64,000 nt of DNA, taken from Catellatospora sp. KI3 (GTDB taxonomy: Bacteria > Actinomycetota > Actinomycetes > Mycobacteriales > Micromonosporaceae). Position 1 is the stretch's first letter, and every line of letters begins with the position of its first letter. The DNA lies in contig NZ_JASAMB010000020.1 in the NCBI RefSeq assembly GCF_029948125.1, forward strand, positions 62,001 through 126,000. Direction: 5' to 3'. Both the position numbers and the translations under genes were made by a program. Shown piece by piece: positions 1 through 8,651 of this stretch. The notes below the pieces were generated by a model. The model had not been told where the DNA came from. It saw nothing but the letters and a program-made list of their open reading frames with translations, and did not search any database.

Positions 1-986
1 GCCCGAACGGGCAGGGGTACTGGCTGGTGGGCGGTGACGGCGGAGTGTTCGCCTTCGACGCGCCGTTCTACGGCAGCCTCGGCGCCACCGGCTCCTCCGG
101 GCGGGTCGTGGGCATCAGCGGCCGTTCCGACGGCGGTTACGCGGTAGTGACCGAGTTCGGCCGGGCCACCTCGTTCGCCGCGCCCCAGCGGATCGGGGTC
201 CTCGTCGGCGACCACTACTACGTCAAGGAGGGCTCGCTCGGTGCCGGCTGGGTCGACGAGTTCGCGCCGGCGATCGCGGGCGCGATCGCCGGTGACCGGA
301 TCGTCGTCATCGACGCCAACCGGGACCTGTGGGCCAAGGACGGTGCCCTCAACGCGGGCTGGGTCAAGATCGGTTACAACGTGGTGTCGGTGAGCGCGTC
401 CGGCAACCGGATCGGCGTACTGTCCGGCAACGGCCACTACTACGTCGAAGCCGGTCCGCTGGACTACGGCGGCTGGACCGACGTCGGCTACGGCGTCACC
501 GCGGGCTCCGTCGCGGGCAACCGGATCGGCGTGCTGTCGGGCAACGGCCACTACTACGTCCGCGAGGGAGCCATCGACGCGCCCCTGGTCGACTACACCG
601 GCACCTTCGTCGCCGGGACGATCACCCCCAACCGCGTGATCATCGTCGACAACCAGGGCCGTGCCTTCGCCAACGAAGGGGCCACCAGCGCGCCCTTCAC
701 CGCTGTCGGCACCGGCGTCCGGTCCGTCGCCGCCGCCGGACAGCGCCTCGCCCTGGTCACCACCGGACGTACCGCGACTCTGCGCGAAGGCGGTCTGACC
801 GCGTCGGAGACCGTCATCCATACCGCCGCCGACGCTGTGGTGCTGTCCCCCTACCGCGTCGGAGTGCTCACCGCGGGCACGTTCCTCGTCCAGGAGGGCC
901 GGCCCACCAATGCGTGGACCGTCCAGTGGGCACCAAACACCCCCGGTAATCCGGCGCCTGTCTCGGCGGGCGGTCTGACCGGGTAG
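1..986 (+). CDS. Secreted/surface repeat protein, C-terminal part (5' end outside window)
   Basis: The frame is already open at base 3, so the gene begins upstream and only its last ~327 residues are seen. The first residues carry the GYWLVGGDGGVFAF-type motif found in tandem in actinobacterial secreted proteins. After it come about six degenerate repeats of roughly 42 residues built on NRIGVLSGNGHYYV and EGxL, two of them nearly identical (around 400-450 and 520-570). This pattern suggests beta-propeller or tectonin-like blades. No catalytic motif is visible. It ends at a TAG followed by a hairpin and converges on the NB-ARC gene. A role in binding at the cell surface is inference. Confidence 0.7.
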   Translation, partial: PNGQGYWLVGGDGGVFAFDAPFYGSLGATGSSGRVVGISGRSDGGYAVVTEFGRATSFAAPQRIGVLVGDHYYVKEGSLGAGWVDEFAPAIAGAIAGDRIVVIDANRDLWAKDGALNAGWVKIGYNVVSVSASGNRIGVLSGNGHYYVEAGPLDYGGWTDVGYGVTAGSVAGNRIGVLSGNGHYYVREGAIDAPLVDYTGTFVAGTITPNRVIIVDNQGRAFANEGATSAPFTAVGTGVRSVAAAGQRLALVTTGRTATLREGGLTASETVIHTAADAVVLSPYRVGVLTAGTFLVQEGRPTNAWTVQWAPNTPGNPAPVSAGGLTG

Positions 987-996
987 GGATCACCGC

Positions 997-1029
997 GCCG
1001 GTGGGGACGGGCCAGCCGCTCCCACCGGC
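997..1029. terminator. Bidirectional hairpin between convergent genes
   Basis: GCCGGTGGG at 997-1005 pairs with CCCACCGGC at 1021-1029 around a 15-nt loop. It lies in the 68-bp gap between two converging stop codons. There is no T-tract, as is usual in high-GC actinomycetes. Confidence 0.5.
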
Positions 1030-1054
1030 ACGTCCGCGGCGGGATCCGCCCCGG

Positions 1055-3439
1055 TCACAACCCGGCCAACCGGTCCCGTACCCGATCACCGTGCGGATGC
1101 TGCAGCTCGTCGAAGATGGTCAGCGCCCGCCGCCACGCCATGCCGGCGGCCTCGGTGCGGCCCGCCGCCAGGTGGGCGTCGCCGATGTGCATCAGCGTGT
1201 CCGCCTCGTAGTACGGATGGCCGTGCTCCCGCCAGATCCGCATCGCGTGCTGGAAGCACTCGATCGCCCGGTCGGCGTCGCCCAGATGCAGGTGCGCGAA
1301 CCCGATGCTGTCCCACGCGTCACCCTCGCCCAACGGCACCCGCATCGCCTGCTGGAGGACCAGGGCCGCACGGCAGTACGTCAGACCGTCCGTGTAACGA
1401 CCCAGCTGCGAGCTGTGCCAACCGACTGCGTTCAGCGCATCCGCTTCGCCGCCCTTGTTCCCGGCGGCCTGGTACACCGTCAGTGCCTCATGGGCGTGCC
1501 TGAGCGCGTCCTCGCTGCGGTCGGCGTGGGCTTTGGCCCGTGCCAGTCCCATCAGGCTGCGACCTTCGCCGAGCTGGTCGCCCGCGTCGCGGTAGAGCCG
1601 GACGGCCTCCTGCAGATGCGCGTACGCCTGGTCATATTGGGTGAGCTGGATCCGGGCCCGCGCCGCGCCGCCGTGCACCCGGGCCACGGTCCGAGCGTTC
1701 CCGGTCCGCTGGGCGGCGGCCAGGGCGACCTCGTGCAACGCGACGTTCTCCCGCCAAAGCCCCCGCTTGTCGAGGTGCAGCGCGATGACATAGGTCAGTT
1801 CCGGGGCATAGGCGTCGAAGCCGCTGGTCGCCGCTGCCCGGATCAGCCGGGCGAGCACGGGCAGTTCGGCGTCGACCCATCGGTTGGCGTCGGTGACGGT
1901 GGGCATCTCCTGCGGGCGCACTCCGCTCACGCTGTTCTTGCGCTCGACCCGCATGGTCGGGTTGATCTTCAGGGCGGCGGCGATGGCGGTCGTCAGGTAG
2001 TGCTCGAACATGCGGATCCGGGCGTCATGGGACCGAGGTGGGTCGGCGGCGGCCAGTTCCTCGGCGTAGAGCCGGATGAGGTCGTGCAGCGCGTACCGGT
2101 CGCCCCAGCGGTGCAGGAGGAGATTCGCCTGAGCCAGGCGGTGCAGTGCTGCCGCGGCCTCTTCGGGTGAGGTGTCGGCGAGGTCTGCGGTCGCGGGGAC
2201 GGTGATCTCCGGCCCGGGATGGGCGCCGAGGAGCCGGAACAGGATTCGGTCCGAGTCGCTGAGCGCCTCGTACGACAGGGTGAACACGGAGCGGGGATCG
2301 AACTGGTCGTCGTGGGGGCCGAACATGTCGAGCCGGCGCCGTCGGAGCTGGTCGCGTTGGGAGGTCAGGGTGGCAGCGGGGTCGTGGGCGGCTCGGGCGG
2401 CGACGACGGACAGGGCGAGGGGGAGTCCTCCGCAGAGGTCGACGAGGTCGAGGGCGGCGGAGGGGTCCGCCTGGACGGCGCCGGTGCCCAGCCGTGCGGT
2501 CAGTAGCGAGAGCCCGTCTTCGGTTGTCAAAGGGGACAGGTTCAGGCGCAGTGCCTGGATCGTGGTGTGCAGGCCGGTGAGCTGATTGCGGCTGGTGACC
2601 ACGACGAAGCAGGCGGACGTGCCGGGAATCAGGGGGCGGACCTGCTGGGCCGTGCGCGCGTTGTCGAGCAGGATGATCATTCTGCGCTGGGCCAGCAGCG
2701 TTCTGAGCAGGCCGAGGCGTGCCGGGGTGGTCTTCGGCAGTGCCCCCGCCATGACGTTGAGTCCTTCGAGCAGCGCGGTGGCGGCCTCGTCGGTGTCCAT
2801 CGGCCCTTCGGTGCGGTCATAGCCATGGAGGTCCAGGAAGAGCTGGCCGTCCGGGAACTGCTCGACCAGCCGGTGGCCGAGCAGCGTCGCCAATGTGGTC
2901 TTCCCGACCCCGGGCATGCCCTCCATGACCACGACCGGGGTCGCCCCCACCGCCCGGGGCTGCTCCGTGTACGCGGCCAGCAGCGCCAACTGCTCGCCGC
3001 GTCCGGTGAACCCGTCCGGAACCGGGGGCAGCTGGCGAGGTATGTGGCCCGCCGGCGTGGACGGCGCCTCCGGCCTCGGCTGCTGTCCGCTGTGGCGGGA
3101 CCGGGCTGCGGCCCGGTCCGTCGCCGCCTCCTCGGCGTAACGCCGGGCCCTCGTCTGATCGTCGCGCGTTCCACCGCAGGCGCGGACCAGCGCGGCTGCC
3201 ATGTCACCGCTGGGTACGCGACTGCCTTTGTACACCTCGCTGATATAGCCCGCGGAGGTCTTTCGCCCCCCGGCTGACGGAATCCGCGCGGCCATCGCGC
3301 GAAACGTCGGTGAACCGGCGCGTAATCGTAGTTCGGCCAACAACTCCAGCAGCGACCGTCCGTACCCCGTGGGCCTATCCCCATCCGCGCGGCGTGCGAC
3401 CACGGGTCCACCATACCCAGCCGGGACAATGAATGTCAT
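1055..3439 (-). CDS. HTH / NB-ARC / TPR STAND-type regulator
   Basis: About 794 residues. The N-terminal ~100 residues look like an XRE-type HTH region (LLELLAELRLRAG...AARI...ISEVYKGSRVPS). Next is an NB-ARC NTPase with P-loop GMPGVGKTTLA, Walker B MIILLDNA, sensor stretch VVVTSR, GLPLAL motif and an LHDLIRLYAEEL segment in the MHD position. The C-terminal ~250 residues are TPR-like (ARVHGGAARARIQL, ADALNAVGWHSSQLGRY, DAWDSIGFAHLHLGDADRA). STAND proteins of this type are ATP-switched transcription regulators; the inducer is unknown. The frame stays open upstream to 3535, but ATG 3439 fits better because residues before it look non-coding. No co-oriented partner lies close enough to name a target. 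Confidence 0.85.
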   Translation of the reverse strand: MTFIVPAGYGGPVVARRADGDRPTGYGRSLLELLAELRLRAGSPTFRAMAARIPSAGGRKTSAGYISEVYKGSRVPSGDMAAALVRACGGTRDDQTRARRYAEEAATDRAAARSRHSGQQPRPEAPSTPAGHIPRQLPPVPDGFTGRGEQLALLAAYTEQPRAVGATPVVVMEGMPGVGKTTLATLLGHRLVEQFPDGQLFLDLHGYDRTEGPMDTDEAATALLEGLNVMAGALPKTTPARLGLLRTLLAQRRMIILLDNARTAQQVRPLIPGTSACFVVVTSRNQLTGLHTTIQALRLNLSPLTTEDGLSLLTARLGTGAVQADPSAALDLVDLCGGLPLALSVVAARAAHDPAATLTSQRDQLRRRRLDMFGPHDDQFDPRSVFTLSYEALSDSDRILFRLLGAHPGPEITVPATADLADTSPEEAAAALHRLAQANLLLHRWGDRYALHDLIRLYAEELAAADPPRSHDARIRMFEHYLTTAIAAALKINPTMRVERKNSVSGVRPQEMPTVTDANRWVDAELPVLARLIRAAATSGFDAYAPELTYVIALHLDKRGLWRENVALHEVALAAAQRTGNARTVARVHGGAARARIQLTQYDQAYAHLQEAVRLYRDAGDQLGEGRSLMGLARAKAHADRSEDALRHAHEALTVYQAAGNKGGEADALNAVGWHSSQLGRYTDGLTYCRAALVLQQAMRVPLGEGDAWDSIGFAHLHLGDADRAIECFQHAMRIWREHGHPYYEADTLMHIGDAHLAAGRTEAAGMAWRRALTIFDELQHPHGDRVRDRLAGL

Positions 3440-3567
3440 CGCTGACGATGTCGCGGCGCTGGATCGGAAATACGTCACTGGCACCGGACGCGCATTGAAT
3501 AGCCATACGCGGACCCCGCTGAATGGATGTTTCACCTCTTGTCGTCGCAGGTGGTGGCCGTGCCTCG

Positions 3568-3582
3568 TTTCGGGGAAAGTGC
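3568..3582. repeat. Half copy of an extragenic GGGGAAA-core inverted-repeat element
   Basis: TTTCGGGGAAAGTGC in the 200-bp gap between two minus-strand genes matches the left arm of the complete inverted repeat at 33759-33808 and resembles the core of the one at 35350-35413. No right arm was seen here, so it is a relic or solo arm. Nothing else is evident in 3440-3639. Confidence 0.4.
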
Positions 3583-3639
3583 AAGGATCCGGGTCTGGAT
3601 TCGAGCACTCCCCCCGAGAACGCGGCAGCGGTCACACGG

Positions 3640-5061
3640 TCAGCGGGAGTAGCGGTAGACGGCGATGCCCTCCGCTGTGGGACAGGTCAGCATCGTGCTG
3701 CTCCAGGAGCAGAATCGAGCGGGAGAGGAGAGTTCCGCCAGCTTGAGCGACTCTCGCGTGGCCAGGTGAAAGCCGGACACGTTCCGCTGGTCGAAGACGA
3801 GGAGATCGCCCGACTCCATCCACATGGCGCTGCCCTCGATCTCGGACAGCGTGCTCCCGTCCATACCGAGCACCGTCGTATTCTGCCCACTGACCAGCAG
3901 CCCGTGGGCTGATGGGATCACGTCGTCTGCCTGGGTGGGAACCTCGACCCGCCACACCGTCTGCCCGGCGACGGCGTCCACCATGGTCACGACGGCACTC
4001 TCGGTGCCCTGGCTCACCGCGTTGCAGAACCGCCCGGCCACCGCGCACGGGTGCAGCTGCGAAGCACCGGCGGCTAGGGTGCCGCCGACCGGCGCGGCCG
4101 ATCCGTCCAGCGGCATCCGGTTGAACGTTCCCGCGACGAACTGGTACAGCCAGCCGTCGACCGCGAACTCCTGACGGCGCAGGTCGCTCGGCAGCACCGG
4201 CATCGTCAGCTCCTTGGCGACGGTGCCGGTGGCGGCGTCGCGCACCTGCACCCTCCCGTCGGTGAGGTGCAGCACGACCTTGCCGCCGGCGGTAGGTCCG
4301 TCAGACCAGCCATGGACCGGGTAGTACTCCGCCAGCTTCCGGACCGGGTTGATGCCGCCCTGCACGGCTCCGACCTCGCTGGTCCAGCGGGCTTTGCCGG
4401 TACGCAGATCGAGGGCCTGCACGGTGTGCTTCTCCTGGCAGCCGAGGACGATCACGTCGTCGAACAGCGCCCACTCGCAGTCGTTGAAGTTGTACGGCAG
4501 CGTCCAGGCGATCTTCCCGGTGTCCGGGTCGACCGCGACGACGGTGTCGCTGCCGTCCTTGACCAGCGGATTGCCGAAGCCCTGCTCGGTGAGCAGCAGG
4601 ATGGCCCCGGCCGACACCTGCATGCCGTTGGTGTCGCCGAACTTGCCCAGCGACAGCGGCGGCCACAGCGCCCGGCCGGTCGTCAGATCGACCCCGCCGA
4701 CCCACTCGGTGGCGTCCTCGGCCATCCACATCGCGAAGGAGCGGTCGCCGACGGTCGCGCTGAGCGCGAACCGGGTGGGGGAGTCGTACCGCAGCACCGG
4801 CGGGGCGGCACCGTCGAACGGGATGAAGGGGGAGTCGGCCGGGGGCACCGGTCGCAGCGGCTCGACCTGCGCGGACGGGGCCAGCAGCAGGCGCATGCCC
4901 AGGGCCGTGCCCAGGACGGCGAGGCAGGCGGCGACCAGCGTGAGCGCGTTGCCGCGGCGGCGCTGCCGGGCCCGGTGGCGGATGCCGTCGAGGGTGGGGG
5001 GCTGCAGCGTGTCGGCCCGGTCGGCCAGCTTGGCGTAGAGCCGGTCCAGATCAATTGACAT
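3640..5061 (-). CDS. Membrane-anchored PQQ-like beta-propeller protein, sigma-factor partner
   Basis: 473 residues. A short Arg-rich cytoplasmic N-terminus (RHRARQRRRG) precedes one transmembrane helix (about residues 39-60, LTLVAACLAVLGTALGMRLL). The rest is an exported domain with repeated PQQ-type propeller blades such as VVAVDPDTGKIAWTL and VQALDLRTGKARWTSEVG. The start ATG lies inside the 3' end of the upstream sigma-factor gene (11-bp overlap), so the two are translationally coupled. By position it may be an anti-sigma or sensor partner, but no ZAS zinc motif is visible, so that role is inference. The propeller could sense an extracellular ligand or envelope state. Confidence 0.75.
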   Translation of the reverse strand: MSIDLDRLYAKLADRADTLQPPTLDGIRHRARQRRRGNALTLVAACLAVLGTALGMRLLLAPSAQVEPLRPVPPADSPFIPFDGAAPPVLRYDSPTRFALSATVGDRSFAMWMAEDATEWVGGVDLTTGRALWPPLSLGKFGDTNGMQVSAGAILLLTEQGFGNPLVKDGSDTVVAVDPDTGKIAWTLPYNFNDCEWALFDDVIVLGCQEKHTVQALDLRTGKARWTSEVGAVQGGINPVRKLAEYYPVHGWSDGPTAGGKVVLHLTDGRVQVRDAATGTVAKELTMPVLPSDLRRQEFAVDGWLYQFVAGTFNRMPLDGSAAPVGGTLAAGASQLHPCAVAGRFCNAVSQGTESAVVTMVDAVAGQTVWRVEVPTQADDVIPSAHGLLVSGQNTTVLGMDGSTLSEIEGSAMWMESGDLLVFDQRNVSGFHLATRESLKLAELSSPARFCSWSSTMLTCPTAEGIAVYRYSR

Positions 5062-5530
5062 GGCTGCGATCTCCCAGAGCTGCGGCCAGGCTGGCTCGAC
5101 CGCGGGCGAGCCAGGACTTCACCGTGTTGACCGATACGGACATCTCGGCGGCGATGTCGGCCACCGACTGGTCCAGCAGGTAGTGCAGCGCCAGTGCCCT
5201 GCGCTGGTCGACGGGCAGCGTACGCAGCGCCGCGACGAGGCTCATCAGCTCCTCGTCCGGTGGTGGCACCACGTCGGGTTCGGGCGGCTGCGCCGCCCTG
5301 CGTACGCGCAGCCGCCGCCACCAGTCCGTGGCCAGCCGGGTCACCACCAGCCGCAGCCACGCCTCGGGGTTGTCGTAGCGCTGCAGGGTGGGCCAGCGCT
5401 GCCACGCGCGGGCGTACGCCTCCTGGGTGAAGTCCTGCGCTTCGGCGAGACCACCGGTGAGGCCGTAGGCCAAGCGCATCAGCCTGGGGGCGGTGCCCCG
5501 GTAGAACGCCTCGAAGTCTGACACTGTCAC
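5051..5530 (-). CDS. SigE-family ECF RNA polymerase sigma factor
   Basis: About 159 residues, the normal size for SigE-type ECF factors. Region 2 is visible (AYGLTGGLAEAQDFTQEAYARAW...WLRLVVTRLATDWWRR). Region 4 has LPVDQRRALALHYLLDQSVADIAAEM followed by the recognition helix SVNTVKSWLARGRASL. It starts with GTG at 5530; an in-frame GTG at 5524 is an alternative, as no strong Shine-Dalgarno decides between them. The downstream membrane PQQ-propeller gene overlaps it by 11 bp, forming a two-gene unit. The 187-bp gap to the divergent MDR gene should hold its promoter; no obvious autoregulatory -35/-10 pair was recognised. Confidence 0.9.
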   Translation of the reverse strand: MTVSDFEAFYRGTAPRLMRLAYGLTGGLAEAQDFTQEAYARAWQRWPTLQRYDNPEAWLRLVVTRLATDWWRRLRVRRAAQPPEPDVVPPPDEELMSLVAALRTLPVDQRRALALHYLLDQSVADIAAEMSVSVNTVKSWLARGRASLAAALGDRSHVN

Positions 5531-5717
5531 CTACAGGACACGGGGCGCCGCCGCGCCAGGTTGCACCCATTCCACCAGGCACGATCCGCGCGGCGGAGGC
5601 CGGGTTCCCCGAGACGGCCGGACGGCGGGCGCCGCCGGGCTCAGGGTGCGCTACGGGTCCAGGCTCCGGGCAGATCCCGAGGCGGGCCGCGGTCCGTGGC
5701 TGCCAATGTGGTGGGTC

Positions 5718-6677
5718 ATGAGAGCGGTCGTGTTCACCAGGTTCGGTCCGCCGGAGGTGCTGGGCCTGCGCGAGGTGCCCAGACCGTCGCCGTCGGACGG
5801 TGAGGTCCTGATCCGGATCCGTGCCACGACGGTGACGTCGGCCGAGACCGGGATGCGGCAGGGCAGGCCCATGTGGGGGCGGGTGATCCTCGGCTTCACC
5901 GGCCCTCGCCGCGCGATGCGGACCCTCGGGCTTGAGTTCGCCGGTGAGATCGAGGCCGTGGGTGCAGGTGTCACCCGGTTCGTGCCGGGCGACCGGGTCT
6001 TCGGGTTCACCGGGTTCAAGCTGGGGGCGAACGCGGAGTACCGGTGCCTGCCGCAGGCCGCGTCGCTGGGCGCGATGCCCGCCGGGTTGAGCTTCGAGGA
6101 GGCTGCGGCGGTGGTGGACGGGGCGTCGACGGCGCTGTACTTCCTGCGCGACCGGGCCGGGGTGCGCTCCGGGCAGCGGGTGCTCGTCGTGGGGGCCTCG
6201 GGCAGCATCGGGATGTACGCGGTGCAGCTGGCCAAGCATTTCGGCGCCCACGTGACCGGCGTGTGCAGCGGAGCGAACGCCGACTTGGTCCGGTCGCTGG
6301 GCGCGGACGACGTGGTCGACTACACCCGTGAGGAGGTGACCGGTCGGGGCGGACGCTATGACGTCGTGTTCGACACGGTCGGCAAGCTCGGCTATCCGGC
6401 GGCACGCCGGGTGCTGCACCGGTCGGGTTGCTACCTGCCTACCACCGGGCTGGTCAATTACTGGTACGCGGTGATGGCGGCGGTGACCGGCGCGCCGAGG
6501 GTCAGGTGCGGGATGTCGGCGGACAAGACCCGGGCGCTGCCGTTCCTGCGGGACCTGATCGAGGCGGGCGGGCTGCGGATCGTCATCGACCGCACGTACC
6601 GCCTGGATGAGATCGTCGAGGCCCACCGGTACGTCGACACCGGCCGCAAGCGGGGCAACGTGGTGGTGACGGTCTAG
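5718..6677 (+). CDS. NAD(P)-dependent MDR oxidoreductase (quinone reductase/zinc-free alcohol dehydrogenase type)
   Basis: 319 residues from ATG 5718 (MRAVVFTRFGPPEVLGL), the typical opening of the family; the frame is open further upstream but that part is not conserved-looking. A GroES-like fold comes first (LEFAGEIEAVGAGVTRFVPGDRVFGF). The Rossmann nucleotide site is VLVVGASGSIGMYAVQLAKHFGA, close to residues 153-176 (the glycine-rich core is GASGSIG). The end TGRKRGNVVVTV is also typical. The structural and catalytic zinc cysteines are absent, so it should reduce enones or quinones rather than act as a classical zinc alcohol dehydrogenase. It stands alone, divergent from the sigma-factor gene. 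Confidence 0.85.
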   Translation: MRAVVFTRFGPPEVLGLREVPRPSPSDGEVLIRIRATTVTSAETGMRQGRPMWGRVILGFTGPRRAMRTLGLEFAGEIEAVGAGVTRFVPGDRVFGFTGFKLGANAEYRCLPQAASLGAMPAGLSFEEAAAVVDGASTALYFLRDRAGVRSGQRVLVVGASGSIGMYAVQLAKHFGAHVTGVCSGANADLVRSLGADDVVDYTREEVTGRGGRYDVVFDTVGKLGYPAARRVLHRSGCYLPTTGLVNYWYAVMAAVTGAPRVRCGMSADKTRALPFLRDLIEAGGLRIVIDRTYRLDEIVEAHRYVDTGRKRGNVVVTV

Positions 6678-6742
6678 GACGAGTGGCCCGCGCTGGAGGC
6701 GACGGCTCCGGCACGGCCCACTCGGGGCTGTTCGGTGGGACC

Positions 6743-7090
6743 TCAGGGGCGCCAGTTCTCGCCGGGCGTGAACTCGTATGCGTCCGGGCCGTCTCGGTCG
6801 TTGCGCACGCGGAACAGGTGCGATCGGATGGAGAGGGCCACGAACTCGACTGACGAGATCGAGTCGTTCTCCTGGAAGCCTGTCGTGCCGGGCACCTTGC
6901 TCCAATTCTTCATCGACGGGTATCGCCAGTTCGTCAGCGGGAACTCGGTACCGTCGTAGTAGGAGGCGCTCCACAGGGCGATTCCGGTGTCCTGGCCGAC
7001 CCGTACGGCGACCGAGGAGATGACGTCGTTGAAGTCGTACTTGGCGAGGCTGGGGATCGACTCGTCGGTCAGCAGGATCCGCCCGCCTCC
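6743..7090 (-). pseudogene. Beta/gamma-crystallin domain remnant lacking a start
   Basis: The frame reads a convincing ~110-residue domain with two copies of the calcium-binding signature of microbial beta/gamma-crystallins: FNDVISSV and ENDSISSV, each in the N/D-N/D-x-x-S-S pattern, about 50 residues apart. Aromatic and Gly-rich strands between them (ALWSASYYDGTEFPLTNWRYP) fit Greek-key motifs. No ATG, GTG or TTG occurs between the start of the domain (around 7078) and the region antisense to the methyltransferase, and no signal peptide is present although such proteins are usually secreted. I call it a 5'-truncated gene; use of a CTG start or a sequencing error are alternatives. Confidence 0.55.
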
Positions 7091-7149
7091 CTGCGGCTGG
7101 TTCTCGGGTGTCGCGGAGCCCGGCTCCGGGTCGGCTAGCCTGGCCGACC

Positions 7150-7797
7150 ATGAGCGCCGACGACTGGCTGACCGACACTCGGACCTCGTACGACACCGTC
7201 GCGCAGAGCTACGCCGACTTCGTCCACACCGCGCTGGCGGCGGCGCCCTACCTGAGGTCGGCGCTGGCGCTGTTCGCCGAACTCGTGCGCGACGCCGGTG
7301 GCGGAATCGTGGCCGACGTGGGCTGCGGGCCGGGGAACGTGACCGCCCACCTGTACGACCTCGGCCTCGACATGATCGGCATCGACCTGTCCCCGGCGAT
7401 GATCGAGATCGCCCGCCGCGACAATCCGGGACCCCGCTTCGAGGTCGGTTCGATGACCGATCTCGACCTGCCGGACGAGTCAGTCGCCGGCCTGCTCGCG
7501 TCCTGGTCGCTGATCCATGTGCCCGACGATGTGGTGCCCGGGGTGTTCGCGCAGTTCCGGCGGGTGCTTCGCCCGGGTGGTCCACTGCTGCTCGGCTTCC
7601 ACGTGGGGGACACGTCCCGGCTGAAGACCGAGGGCTACGGCGGCCACCCGATGAAGGTGTACGTCCACCGCCGCCGGCCCGATCGGGTCGCGACCTGGCT
7701 GCGCGAGGCGGGCTTCACCGTGGAGGCCCAGTTACTGCTCGACGTGGACAGCGGCGCCCAGAGCGCGATCGTCATCGCCCGCCGCCAGCACGCCTGA
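7150..7797 (+). CDS. Class I SAM-dependent methyltransferase
   Basis: 215 residues. It starts at ATG 7150 (MSADDWLTDTRTSYDTVAQSYADF), where homologues normally begin. Motif I is VADVGCGPGNVTAHL, the acidic end of strand 2 is GIDLSPAMIEIARR, and motif III/post-III is FRRVLRPGGPLLLGFHVGD. This is the Methyltransf_11/25 fold used on small molecules; the acceptor cannot be read from sequence. The gene begins about 60 bp from the 5' edge of the crystallin remnant on the other strand. It is followed after 74 bp by the RibD-like reductase in the same direction. Confidence 0.85.
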   Translation: MSADDWLTDTRTSYDTVAQSYADFVHTALAAAPYLRSALALFAELVRDAGGGIVADVGCGPGNVTAHLYDLGLDMIGIDLSPAMIEIARRDNPGPRFEVGSMTDLDLPDESVAGLLASWSLIHVPDDVVPGVFAQFRRVLRPGGPLLLGFHVGDTSRLKTEGYGGHPMKVYVHRRRPDRVATWLREAGFTVEAQLLLDVDSGAQSAIVIARRQHA

Positions 7798-7871
7798 TCC
7801 GGTGCCCAAGGCCGGCCGACCGGCGAGTCGCATCGGCGGAAGTGTCGGTGCCAGGGGCGAGGATCGGCGGT

Positions 7872-8429
7872 ATGGGCGAGTTTGAACCGCAGACCGCGAA
7901 CGGCAAGGTGCTATGGCACTTCACGATGTCCCTGGACGGCTTCGTCGCGGGGCCGGACCACGCGATGGACTGGATGGCGGCCGCCACCATGCAGCCGGGC
8001 CTGATCGAGCAGTACGCGCGGACGACCGGTGCCGTGCTCGGCGGCCGTGACGGCTGGGACGCCTACCCGGACCCGCGCGGCATCTACGGCGGGGCCTGGT
8101 CCGGCCCGCTGTTCGTGCTCACGCACCGCCCTGAGGACGCGACACCCACCGAGGGAGTGACGTTCCTCGACTGCGGGCCGGTCGAGGCGGTACGCATCGG
8201 CCTGGCCGCCGCGGGCGGGAAGAACCTGGAGGTGTTCTCCCCGTCGATCGGCCGCCAGCTGCTGGAACTCGGACTGGTCGACGAGATCGACCTGCACGTC
8301 GCCCCGGTCCTGCTCGGCGCGGGCGTCCGGCTGTACGACAACCCAGCCGGGGCGCCGATCCGGCTCCACCGGGTGGGCGCGGAGGATCCGACCGCCGTGG
8401 TGAACGTCCGCTACCGCCCGCTGCGGTAA
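7872..8429 (+). CDS. Dihydrofolate reductase-family protein (RibD C-terminal fold)
   Basis: 185 residues from ATG 7872. It opens with KVLWHFTMSLDGFVAGPDHAMDWM, the hallmark SLDG strand of stand-alone RibD-C/DHFR-like reductases. It continues with GAVLGGRDGWDAYPDP, FVLTHRPE, a mid-protein nucleotide-binding strand (KNLEVFSPSIGRQLLELGLVDEIDLHVAPVLLGAG) and a family-typical C-terminus. The usual GG(A/G) loop is partly replaced by FSPSIG. It is likely an NADPH-dependent reductase of unknown substrate; true DHFR activity is unlikely because these paralogues lack the folate-site pattern. It lies 45 bp upstream of the tRNA. Confidence 0.85.
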   Translation: MGEFEPQTANGKVLWHFTMSLDGFVAGPDHAMDWMAAATMQPGLIEQYARTTGAVLGGRDGWDAYPDPRGIYGGAWSGPLFVLTHRPEDATPTEGVTFLDCGPVEAVRIGLAAAGGKNLEVFSPSIGRQLLELGLVDEIDLHVAPVLLGAGVRLYDNPAGAPIRLHRVGAEDPTAVVNVRYRPLR

Positions 8430-8474
8430 TCGATTCGCTCCGCCGGAGCCGATGGCGTAGGCTTACGGAGCCGA

Positions 8475-8548
8475 CGCGGGGTGGAGCAGCTCGGTAGCTC
8501 GCTGGGCTCATAACCCAGAGGTCGCAGGTTCAAATCCTGTCCCCGCTA
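8475..8548 (+). tRNA. Initiator tRNA-Met (CAT)
   Basis: A full 74-nt cloverleaf. Acceptor CGCGGGG pairs with CCCCGCT, leaving a C1/T72 mismatch that marks an initiator. The anticodon arm is CTGGG-CTCATAA-CCCAG with three consecutive G-C pairs next to the loop, the second initiator hallmark. The T arm GCAGG-TTCAAAT-CCTGT closes with a wobble pair. CCA is not encoded. A strong hairpin follows 8 nt later. Confidence 0.95.
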
Positions 8549-8555
8549 CTGAAAG

Positions 8556-8589
8556 AGAAGCCTGGTTCCGCACGCGGAGCCGGGCTTCT
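8556..8589 (+). terminator. tRNA transcription terminator
   Basis: Arms 8556-8571 and 8574-8589 pair over 16 positions (two G-U) with almost no loop, immediately after the initiator tRNA. It also faces the 3' end of the converging ATPase gene, so it could stop both transcripts. Confidence 0.85.
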
Positions 8590-8651
8590 GACTATTGGGG
8601 AGCATCATCGTCGCGGGAAGCATCGTCAGCCATCGGTCTGACGGCCTGGCT

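Noticed and set aside
4683-7196. Long minus-strand frame running across the sigma factor, its partner and the MDR gene
   Set aside because: Antisense or out-of-frame shadow with Arg/Pro-rich low-complexity translation; genuine genes with motifs occupy the other frames.
6987-7871. In-frame extension upstream of the RibD-like reductase
   Set aside because: The extension overlaps the methyltransferase in another frame and has no recognisable sequence; the family-typical start is at 7872.
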